Assembly: GCA_016932145.1 (NCBI GenBank) | Contig: JAFGDI010000377.1 | Location: 1-5,506 of the forward strand | Source of the DNA: Sedimentisphaerales bacterium | GTDB taxonomy: Bacteria; Planctomycetota; Phycisphaerae; Sedimentisphaerales; SM23-30 | Length of the DNA stretch: 5,506 bases | Reading direction: 5' to 3' | Shown: positions 1 through 5,506 of the stretch, piece by piece | Layout of the letters: the number at the start of each line of letters is the position of its first letter | Position numbering within the stretch: position 1 is the first letter of the stretch | The notes under the pieces: model-generated | Database searches by the model: none | What the model was told of the DNA's origin: nothing | The model's input: the letters and a program-made list of their open reading frames with translations, nothing else | Position numbers and translations under genes: made by a program

Positions 1-261
1 GATGGCATTAAACAGCCTGCTAATGAAGAGATCGAGGTAAGAAATGTCGCTCGTCTGTCACTGGCAGCCGCTTGTGATATAGTGCCCGGCACTGTCATAA
101 CAGAAAGAATGCTTACCGCCAAACGCCCCGGCACAGGTATTCCGCCAGCCGATAAGGTCAAAGTACTGGGCCAGAAAGCCCTTCGCCTCATTGAAAAAGG
201 CCAGATAATAGACAAAGACTGCATCGATTGCCAACTCTATCAATTATCGTCCGATAACTAA
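1..261 (+). CDS. neuB: N-acetylneuraminate synthase family protein (NeuB/SpsE), C-terminal SAF domain, 5' end outside window
   Basis: Frame 1 is open from the window edge to a TAA at 259-261 and gives the last 86 residues of a protein. Visible are a short linker, then a segment ending ARLSLAAACDIVPGTVIT, then KRPGTGIPP (fragment residues 41-49), then VLGQKALRLIEKGQIIDKD. This is the SAF/antifreeze-like domain that closes sialic acid synthases. Its RPGTGI arginine (fragment R42) matches the arginine that, in characterised NeuB, reaches into the partner subunit's active site to hold the N-acetyl sugar. Such enzymes condense phosphoenolpyruvate with ManNAc or a related sugar to give sialic or legionaminic acid for surface glycans, in the cytoplasm. 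The catalytic TIM barrel (about 250 residues) lies upstream and is not visible, so the exact sugar (Neu5Ac, legionaminic, less likely pseudaminic) cannot be decided. Family assignment is firm; the gene symbol is a family-level label. Confidence 0.88.
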   Translation, partial: DGIKQPANEEIEVRNVARLSLAAACDIVPGTVITERMLTAKRPGTGIPPADKVKVLGQKALRLIEKGQIIDKDCIDCQLYQLSSDN

Positions 262-275
262 GCTTTTTTATCAGG
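251..275 (+). terminator. weak hairpin over the neuB stop codon, possible terminator
   Basis: CCGATAA (251-257) can pair with TTATC-a-GG (268-275, one bulged A) around a 10-base loop that contains the neuB stop codon. The sequence downstream is T-rich (two long T-rich stretches between 281 and 310), but no clean T-run directly follows the stem. It could be a poor intrinsic terminator or simply AT-rich sequence folding by chance. Confidence 0.22.
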
Positions 276-309
276 TTGGTATTATTTATTTTTTCTAATC
301 CCTTTTTTT

Positions 310-315
310 TATACT
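310..315 (+). promoter_or_regulatory. possible -10 box (TATACT) in the spacer before the debranching gene
   Basis: TATACT at 310-315 differs from TATAAT by one base and lies about 120 bases before the GTG at 437. No good -35 hexamer stands 16-18 bases upstream; that stretch is plain T-rich. In a spacer this AT-rich such a box is expected by chance. It is listed only because the gene seems to need its own promoter. Confidence 0.2.
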
Positions 316-346
316 ATCTGAACTAAATAGCCGATTTCAATTTACA

Positions 347-387
347 GGCCTCGTTTTTGGACGGGCCAGTTTGTGTTGGTTTTTTGG
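347..387 (+). terminator. candidate bulged hairpin with T-rich tail in the neuB-debranching spacer
   Basis: GGCC-t-CG (347-353) can pair with CGGGCC (362-367), giving six pairs, one bulged T and an 8-base loop. A T-rich stretch with a six-T run at 380-385 follows only after about a dozen bases, so it fits a terminator poorly. If real, it would separate neuB transcription from the downstream gene. It lies about 70 bases before the next start, so it could instead sit in that gene's 5' leader. Confidence 0.2.
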
Positions 388-424
388 CTTAATAGTTACT
401 TAATTACTAGTAAACAAAGTGGTT

Positions 425-430
425 AGAGGT
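425..430 (+). promoter_or_regulatory. ribosome binding site for the debranching enzyme gene
   Basis: AGAGGT stands six bases before the GTG at 437 and matches the anti-Shine-Dalgarno core well. An in-frame TAA (434-436) abuts the GTG, so no earlier start is possible. The next in-frame candidate, ATG at 497, has no purine-rich site before it. The GTG start is therefore well supported. Confidence 0.7.
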
Positions 431-436
431 TAGTAA

Positions 437-3400
437 GTGACTCTCTCAACAGATTGTATAAAAAAGATCGAATTTTCCCCTGCACATAGCAGTAATATGA
501 TACAGTATTCTGTATTGAAAGTTAAGGTTCGGGTTGAATGTCCGGACATGGCACGCTCTGGGTTCAATGTTGTTCTCAGAACTAATTTGAATCAGGCAGG
601 TCCTATAAGAAAGCAGTTTATAGACCTGGTAGAGAAGGGGCGTTCTACCTCCACGGATTATTATGATATCATAGCCCGTCATGACACTACTGATAATAGC
701 TATTATTGTGATATATTGCTCAGTGAGGTGGGTTTCTTCCAGTTTAAGGTTCGGGTCGAGTCAGCAGATAAGCAGAATCCCTGGGTGGTCTGGGCAGATG
801 GTCCTAATATAGGTGTCAGTGTCAGTCCGATATCATATGCGAAGGATAATAGCATTTATTGTGCCTTTTTGCGTAATTTTGGTGTTGATAAGGATCAGCC
901 TTCGCTGAAAAATGAGGTATTTGAAAAGCTCATAGAAGAGATCGAGTCAACCGGTGCCCATGTTATCGGTTCGGGCGGCAGTTTTGAACTGTTCAAAAAA
1001 GAGCTGCCTTTCATTATTGGCAAGCTGGGTATGAAGATCATCCACTTTCTGCCAATCAATCCGGTGCCGCACAGTTATGGCAGAATGGGCTATTATGGCA
1101 GTCCTTATGCTACTACTGACTATTTTGGTATAGACCATGTTTATGGTACTTTTAGTCGGTATAAGACTATAGAAGATCAGTTTATCGACCTTACCAGCAC
1201 TATTCATGGTATGGGAGCCAGGGTCTTTCTTGATATGGTCATAAATCATACCGGCTGGGCCAGTAGTCTGCTCTTTACTCACCGTAAGTGGTTCAAGACA
1301 GCTCAAGATCAGAAGCTGATCTCGCCGGGGGCCTGGGGAGTCGTTTGGGGCGATCTGGTTGAGCTTGATTATAACTATAAGGACCTCTGGCAGTATATGG
1401 CTAATGTCTTTCTGGCCTGGTGTGAGCGGGGGGTAGATGGTTTCCGCCTTGATGCCGGGTATATGATTCCTGTTGAGGTCTGGCAATATATAATCAGTAA
1501 AGTCCGGGAGAAATTCCCTGATACCATGTTCTTACTTGAAGGTCTGGGTGGACCACTTGAGACGACGGAAAAGCTACTGACAGAGGGCATGAATAACTGG
1601 GCCTACTCAGAACTGTTCCAGAATTATGATAAAGGGCAGATCCAGTGGTATATGGATTATGCCAATCGCACATCCGGTCAGAAGGGGGTACTGGTCAATT
1701 ATGCAGAAACGCATGACAATGACCGGCTGGCAAAAAAAGGTAAGATATACACCCTTATGCGTTTAAGTCTTTGTGCCTTTACCGCACCGGCTGGTGCCTG
1801 GGGGTTCTCTAATGGTGTAGAGTGGCTGGCAACAGAAAAGATCGATGTACATCGCAATACAGGTCTGAACTGGGGTGCGGAAGAAAACCTGGTAGAAGAA
1901 ATATCGCAGATCAATAAGATATTGAGAGAGAACCCGGCTTTCTGGTGTAGCGGTAACCTGAACATGTTTGAGGTTGGCAATCCTGGCGTGTTGGCTTTCT
2001 CCAGATATGATGACAGGACAGGTAATAGTGTAGTCTGTTTTATTAATCTCGATACTGAGCATCAGCAGTGGATCAACTGGCACTTACTGGAATGTCATTT
2101 GGGTAAAGATAGCTGTTTTAAGAATTTATTGCAGGAAAATGACATTATCAGTGCTGCGGGCGAGCATGGCATGACCTTAGGCCCTGGTGAGTGTAAGGTG
2201 TATCGCAAGGAATCAACGCAAGATCCTTATCATTTGCAAGTACCGGCGATATATGACTTGGACGAACTGAAGATAAAATTGATCTACAAGATATTACTGC
2301 ATAAGTTTCGGCCGGAAGAGGTTGGACGCATACCGCAGGAAAAATTGCTCAGAGCTGTTACTGATCTCAGGCGGTTTATCGCCCTGGTAGAAACTTCCAG
2401 TTTGAGATATCTGGAAAGTTGTGATATTGCAGAAGCTCTGGCTCGTATAACGCAAGAGCAGATTGATGAATATTCTGCTGTCTGGAACTTCCGTAAGTGC
2501 AATAAAGTATTTATGATAAATGGCGATAAGTGGCTTATAGCCGAGACATTTATGCCTTGTACTGCATATTTGCGATTGACTGAAAGTCAGGATTTTCAGT
2601 CTCAGGAGTGCGTTGATAGCTCTGATAATGGTCACAGCAGCGTAATAATACAGGAATCGATCCCGGCCAATAAATTTCATCATTGGGTTTTATTTGAGCC
2701 TATGCCGAATAATCAGTATGCCAGATTGAGCTTCAACTGGGTTATCGAACACGATCGGATGATACAGCGTCAGAGGCCGGGCGAGGAATATCCGGTTTTG
2801 TCTGTGCCTGGAAGTAGCAAGAGCATAGTATCGCCCAGACTGTTCCCGCTGGAGATAGACAAAGAGCATCTCCGACATAACTATACCAATGTGAATCTGG
2901 CCAATATACATGGTTCTGTATGTCAGGTCCCGGCTATGCCAGGTACGCTCAATACCAAGTACGATACTTTGCTTAGCGTGCTTATTGATAAGAGCAGTCC
3001 TGACCAGAGATATTCTTTGAGCAGATGTCTTTTTGAGACAGTTCAGATCGGCCAGAAGGTCTTTGATCTGGATAAGGGGTTTGTCAGCTCTTTTATCAGC
3101 CATCCGAATCCAACCTGGGAATTTGTTTATGATGATGGTGAATATAATCTGGTAATAGAAAGAAGCCTTATAATATCGCGGAATGAAAATACCGTAATGC
3201 TTCGTTATAAGGTTAAACAGGCTAATTCCCTGGTCATAGTTTCAGTTAAGGCGGCGATCGAGTTTCGTAATATTCACGATCAGTTCGTCTTTGACCCTGA
3301 AGGTCATGCCCAGGAATGGTTGAGTCATAGCTATGCCCTTTGTGATAGCCAGCCAGGCTATTATTTCAGGCCGACATCAGATGTAGTATTAAATGTTGTC

Positions 3401-4966
3401 AGTAAACAGGGTGAGTTTGTTCATCTGCCCCATAAGGTATGTGGTATTATTTTCCCGCAGGATGGCGAAAATGATCTGCCGTCAACAGGAGATGCGTTTT
3501 TCCCCGGAGTGTTTAAGGTTAAGCTCAATAAGGGTGAATCATACATAGTTACCCTGTCAACAGAGCCGTTAGAGAAAGCGAATAATACCTCTGCTTACAG
3601 TATAGAGCAAAACAATACCCGACATGTTAAAGAGCTTATCAATAAAGTGCCGGTCCATGCGGCTCAGCGAGACCCAAAGGTTAAATTACTGGTTGATTCA
3701 CTGGATCAATTTCTTATAAAGGCTGGCGGACGCTGGCTATTGGCTGCTGGTCGGCCCTGGCTGGGCAGTCGTACCAGAGATTCATTACATGCAGTTGGTG
3801 GTCTTATTGCTGCCGGTCGGGCTGAGGTGGCACGCGATATAATATTAAAGGCAGCAGCGACAGAGCAGGGCGGCTTATTAGCTAACTGGCTCAATAGCGG
3901 CATACAGGATCATTCCTGCCTGGAAAATTCGCTCAGGTTGTTTCTGGCTGCGCGCAGTTATGTGAAATATACAGGTGATGAGACCTTCTGGGACTGTGGT
4001 CTTGATGGCCGTCGGTCGGTTCGTGAGGTATTAGGTAATATTTTTCGTGAGTTTACCAGCCCGGCATCACCGCAGCGAGTGGGTATTGACAGTGAAACGG
4101 GTATGCTCTATAGCCCGGACTGCTTTACCTGGATGGATACAAAGTTCCCACAGGCGACAAAGCGGGCTGGTTATCCTGTCGAGATCGAGAGTCTCTGGTA
4201 TCGCGCCCTTGATGTGATAAAATTATTCGATCCTGGGCAGGCCAGTTATGCCGCTGAACTCAGAGCTTCTCTGAACCGCTGGTTTATGGACTTATTCTGG
4301 GATGACACTAATCGCTGTCTGGCTGATGTTGTTGGTGCTCATGGTGACAATTGCGGAGCTTTGCTCAGCGGTGGTCGAATGGTTGATAATGCCGTGAGAT
4401 TTAATCAGTTAGCGGCGGTAAAAGCTAAATTAGTGCCCCAGGACAAGAGTAAGCTGATAGTTGAACGGATAAATCGTAAACTGCTTATTCCCGGTGCTAT
4501 TCGCTCATTGAGTGAAGATGTGCTTGATGTTCCCCATTGTATTACTGATGATAATGGTAATTTGCTGGTTGACCCTCGCCTGCCTTATCAGGGTTATTAT
4601 AAGGGTAGCGAGCTGCAAAGGCGGCTGGCAGCTCATAATGGTACGGCCTGGCCTTTTGTTTACCCCAGCTTTATAGAGATAAGGGCCGCTGCTTATAATT
4701 ATTCCAAACTGGCAGTAAGACAGGCACTGGCATATTTTGAACCAATATGGTATGAAATGTCTCAAGGGGCTATAGGTTTTATACCAGAAATGAAAGATGG
4801 TCATTTCCCGCATCGTCCTCGGGGTTGCTATGCCTATGCCCTGAGCTCAGCAGAAGCGATCCGGGTATATATGCGTCTGAAATATGGCTTCAATGTCGAG
4901 GAAAGCTATTCAATTGATGTTGAATCGCGAGGAAAAGATAAAGCTGCTGTGACCTCAAGGCGTTGA
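437..4966 (+). CDS. Bifunctional glycogen debranching enzyme-like protein: GH13 alpha-amylase domain fused to GH133 amylo-alpha-1,6-glucosidase
   Basis: This 1509-residue protein has no signal peptide or membrane segment and about 26 scattered Cys, so it is probably cytoplasmic. Layout: beta-rich N-domain (about 1-130); GH13 barrel (about 140-500) with DMVINH (D266), GFRLDAG (nucleophile D339), LLEG (acid/base E368) and ETHDND (D427); beta C-domain (about 505-590); helical linker (605-690); an unassigned beta segment (690-800); a GDE_N-like beta-sandwich (about 815-1045); and a GDE_C-like helical barrel (about 1085-1482). The last retains RTRDS (1112-1116), TWMD (1231-1234), PVEIESLWYRAL (1247-1258), HNGTAWPF (1400-1407) and FIPE...GC (E1451, C1464). 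Expected role by family: GH13 moves maltooligosyl stubs and GH133 hydrolyses the remaining alpha-1,6 glucose, trimming glycogen branches. Length is close to eukaryotic AGL (about 1530), but the GH13 motifs differ from AGL. The family's usual YNxxDA motif reads HSCLEN here (E1163). The frame is intact throughout. Family call is firm; bifunctionality is inferred. Confidence 0.9.
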   Translation: MTLSTDCIKKIEFSPAHSSNMIQYSVLKVKVRVECPDMARSGFNVVLRTNLNQAGPIRKQFIDLVEKGRSTSTDYYDIIARHDTTDNSYYCDILLSEVGFFQFKVRVESADKQNPWVVWADGPNIGVSVSPISYAKDNSIYCAFLRNFGVDKDQPSLKNEVFEKLIEEIESTGAHVIGSGGSFELFKKELPFIIGKLGMKIIHFLPINPVPHSYGRMGYYGSPYATTDYFGIDHVYGTFSRYKTIEDQFIDLTSTIHGMGARVFLDMVINHTGWASSLLFTHRKWFKTAQDQKLISPGAWGVVWGDLVELDYNYKDLWQYMANVFLAWCERGVDGFRLDAGYMIPVEVWQYIISKVREKFPDTMFLLEGLGGPLETTEKLLTEGMNNWAYSELFQNYDKGQIQWYMDYANRTSGQKGVLVNYAETHDNDRLAKKGKIYTLMRLSLCAFTAPAGAWGFSNGVEWLATEKIDVHRNTGLNWGAEENLVEEISQINKILRENPAFWCSGNLNMFEVGNPGVLAFSRYDDRTGNSVVCFINLDTEHQQWINWHLLECHLGKDSCFKNLLQENDIISAAGEHGMTLGPGECKVYRKESTQDPYHLQVPAIYDLDELKIKLIYKILLHKFRPEEVGRIPQEKLLRAVTDLRRFIALVETSSLRYLESCDIAEALARITQEQIDEYSAVWNFRKCNKVFMINGDKWLIAETFMPCTAYLRLTESQDFQSQECVDSSDNGHSSVIIQESIPANKFHHWVLFEPMPNNQYARLSFNWVIEHDRMIQRQRPGEEYPVLSVPGSSKSIVSPRLFPLEIDKEHLRHNYTNVNLANIHGSVCQVPAMPGTLNTKYDTLLSVLIDKSSPDQRYSLSRCLFETVQIGQKVFDLDKGFVSSFISHPNPTWEFVYDDGEYNLVIERSLIISRNENTVMLRYKVKQANSLVIVSVKAAIEFRNIHDQFVFDPEGHAQEWLSHSYALCDSQPGYYFRPTSDVVLNVVSKQGEFVHLPHKVCGIIFPQDGENDLPSTGDAFFPGVFKVKLNKGESYIVTLSTEPLEKANNTSAYSIEQNNTRHVKELINKVPVHAAQRDPKVKLLVDSLDQFLIKAGGRWLLAAGRPWLGSRTRDSLHAVGGLIAAGRAEVARDIILKAAATEQGGLLANWLNSGIQDHSCLENSLRLFLAARSYVKYTGDETFWDCGLDGRRSVREVLGNIFREFTSPASPQRVGIDSETGMLYSPDCFTWMDTKFPQATKRAGYPVEIESLWYRALDVIKLFDPGQASYAAELRASLNRWFMDLFWDDTNRCLADVVGAHGDNCGALLSGGRMVDNAVRFNQLAAVKAKLVPQDKSKLIVERINRKLLIPGAIRSLSEDVLDVPHCITDDNGNLLVDPRLPYQGYYKGSELQRRLAAHNGTAWPFVYPSFIEIRAAAYNYSKLAVRQALAYFEPIWYEMSQGAIGFIPEMKDGHFPHRPRGCYAYALSSAEAIRVYMRLKYGFNVEESYSIDVESRGKDKAAVTSRR

Positions 4967-4978
4967 TCTGTCATAAGG

Positions 4979-5005
4979 CTGTTCAGTATTAAGAGAGCAG
5001 TTTTT
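4979..5005 (+). terminator. candidate intrinsic terminator directly after the debranching gene
   Basis: CTGTTC (4979-4984) pairs with GAGCAG (4995-5000) with one G-U pair, around a 10-base loop, and five T follow at once (5001-5005). It starts 13 bases after the stop codon, the usual place for a terminator. The stem is short, so termination may be partial. A stronger hairpin follows at 5064. Confidence 0.5.
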
Positions 5006-5063
5006 ATTGCCTGTTTGGTCAACTGGCAGTATTGAAATTTCGTTTTCTATAGAGTCTATTTTG

Positions 5064-5094
5064 GTAGTACCAGTTTGGGGTACTACTTTTTTTT
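5064..5094 (+). terminator. strong rho-independent terminator
   Basis: GTAGTACC (5064-5071) and GGTACTAC (5079-5086) form a perfect 8-pair stem around the 7-base loop AGTTTGG, followed at once by eight T (5087-5094). No matching T-run exists on the other strand, so it works for + strand transcription only. It ends the debranching gene's transcript and isolates the downstream helix-turn-helix gene. Confidence 0.85.
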
Positions 5095-5124
5095 GTCAGT
5101 CCAGGTCCGATAACTTTTGCGGGA

Positions 5125-5130
5125 TATAAT
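5125..5130 (+). promoter_or_regulatory. candidate -10 box (TATAAT) for the helix-turn-helix gene
   Basis: A perfect TATAAT lies 30 bases after the strong terminator, where a new promoter is expected. No consensus -35 sits at normal spacing. The nearest, TTGTCA at 5093-5098, is 26 bases away, which is too far, and no TGn extension precedes the box. If used, transcription would begin near 5137 and leave a leader of about 200 bases before the GTG at 5340. Confidence 0.4.
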
Positions 5131-5327
5131 ATTTCTCGGTCTGAAAGGGTGAATTTTAACGATTTTTCCATTTTTTTTGATTAATTTTAAAAGTCTGATT
5201 AACTCGCTCTTATTATTGGTCGAAGATATGCCTGTAAAGTGAGACTTAAAGAGACAAAATGTAATAGTAGTATGTGGAGAGAGCTTGACAACGGAACGGA
5301 GAAGACTGTCTCCCCTGTGAAAGATTT
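5131..5327 (+). other. long non-coding leader upstream of the helix-turn-helix gene
   Basis: No plausible coding region is visible here. It contains an eight-T run (5171-5178), two TGATTAA copies 18 bases apart (5178-5184, 5196-5202) and two GAGAC copies ten bases apart (5241-5245, 5251-5255). It also has a small hairpin GGAGA/TCTCC (5298-5302 with 5309-5313, six-base loop) that ends about 26 bases before the start codon. I recognise no known riboswitch class. The spaced repeats could be protein-binding sites, but this is speculative. Confidence 0.35.
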
Positions 5328-5332
5328 AAGGG
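5328..5332 (+). promoter_or_regulatory. ribosome binding site for the helix-turn-helix gene
   Basis: AAGGG lies seven bases before the GTG at 5340. Reading upstream in that frame, no ATG, GTG or TTG occurs before an in-frame TGA at 5286-5288, so GTG 5340 is the first possible start. The GTGs at 5317 and 5332 are in another frame and run into a TGA at 5341-5343. Confidence 0.6.
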
Positions 5333-5339
5333 TGTTAAA

Positions 5340-5506
5340 GTGAAATCAAATGTAGCAGTAGAAAACAGAAAAGATGTACTAACAACCGGACAGGTTGCCA
5401 AGATATGTAATGTAGCCCCAAGAACAGTTTCAAAGTGGTTTGATTCTGGTCAGCTCAAGGGTTATCGTATTCCGGGCAGTAAGGACAGGCGCATACCGCT
5501 GGATCA
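5340..5506 (+). CDS. BldC/excisionase-like (MerR-type winged) helix-turn-helix DNA-binding protein, 3' end outside window
   Basis: The first 55 codons are visible, starting at GTG, and the gene runs off the window edge. After a polar tail of about 11 residues comes VLTTGQVAKICNVAPRTVSKW (residues 13-33). This is a textbook helix-turn-helix: helix one TTGQVAKICN, turn VAP, recognition helix RTVSKWFDSG. A basic wing follows, with GYRIPGSKDRRIPL (41-54). The pattern fits the HTH_17 family (excisionase, BldC, MerR-like), whose members bind DNA either as small stand-alone regulators or as the head of a larger regulator. Very similar short proteins occur, as I recall, in Planctomycetota. No effector domain can be seen because the end is missing. 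It is the first gene after a strong terminator and a TATAAT box, so it is probably transcribed on its own from 5125 and not part of a debranching operon. Its targets are unknown; a prophage role is possible, but nothing else phage-like is in view. Confidence 0.82.
   Translation, partial: MKSNVAVENRKDVLTTGQVAKICNVAPRTVSKWFDSGQLKGYRIPGSKDRRIPLD

Noticed and set aside
58..243. 61-codon minus-strand frame at the left edge
   Set aside because: It is antisense to the clear SAF domain of the neuB-type gene and has no family resemblance.
404..413. Perfect 10-base palindrome TTACTAGTAA shortly before the debranching start
   Set aside because: Short AT-rich palindromes are expected by chance in this spacer, and there is no second copy in the window to suggest an operator.
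947..1486. 179-codon open frame on the minus strand inside the debranching gene, and several shorter ones across 446-4813
   Set aside because: They lie wholly opposite a conserved GH13/GH133 coding frame, their products resemble no family I know, and they are spread along the gene as expected for antisense shadows.
437..4966. Recent acquisition of the debranching gene from a eukaryote
   Set aside because: The GH13 motifs and the GDE_N/GDE_C parts look bacterial rather than AGL-like, and codon and base use look the same as in the flanking genes.
5285..5290. Perfect TTGACA hexamer that looks like a -35 box
   Set aside because: No -10-like sequence lies 16-18 bases downstream; that stretch is GTCTCC-rich, and the start codon follows too closely for a usual promoter.
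5131..5339. Known riboswitch in the leader of the helix-turn-helix gene
   Set aside because: I could match no conserved core of a known class (for example GEMM, TPP, SAM or cobalamin); only small hairpins are visible.
1..5506. CRISPR array, insertion sequence, tRNA or phage attachment site
   Set aside because: No regularly spaced repeats, transposase frame, terminal inverted repeats or cloverleaf were seen; the excisionase-like fold alone is not evidence of a phage.

Overview
The window is ordinary bacterial chromosome with about 45% GC by eye. It holds one complete, very long gene flanked by two genes cut by the window edges, all on the + strand. Coding density, GTG starts with Shine-Dalgarno-like sites and intrinsic terminators are all bacterial. 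The partial helix-turn-helix gene at the right edge resembles, from memory, small DNA-binding proteins common in Planctomycetota (Phycisphaerae-like lineages). That makes this phylum a plausible but unproven source; no rRNA or marker gene is present to settle it.

Positions 1-261 encode the last 86 residues of a sialic acid synthase-type enzyme (NeuB/SpsE family). This is the C-terminal SAF (antifreeze-like) domain, with its RPGTGI signature. A 175-base AT-rich spacer (262-436) follows, with two weak hairpins. Positions 437-4966 encode a 1509-residue protein that combines a GH13 (alpha-amylase family) domain carrying all four conserved motifs with a C-terminal bacterial-type amylo-alpha-1,6-glucosidase (GH133; GDE_N plus GDE_C). 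This matches the layout of a bifunctional 'indirect' glycogen debranching enzyme: transferase first, glucosidase second. The GH13 motifs do not look like those of eukaryotic AGL.

Positions 4967-5339 are non-coding. They hold two successive candidate terminators (4979-5005 and the strong 5064-5094), a TATAAT box (5125-5130) and a leader of about 200 bases. At 5340 a BldC/excisionase-like helix-turn-helix protein begins and runs off the window.

The three genes do not look like one operon. The debranching gene is set apart by a spacer upstream and by terminators downstream, so it is probably a single transcription unit. The points most worth a second look are the two-enzyme fusion built from a non-AGL GH13 module, the Glu found where the GH133 family normally has an Asp in its YNxxDA motif, the uncharacterised middle segment of the protein, and the long leader of the helix-turn-helix gene. 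I found no CRISPR array, mobile element, RNA gene or clear new system.
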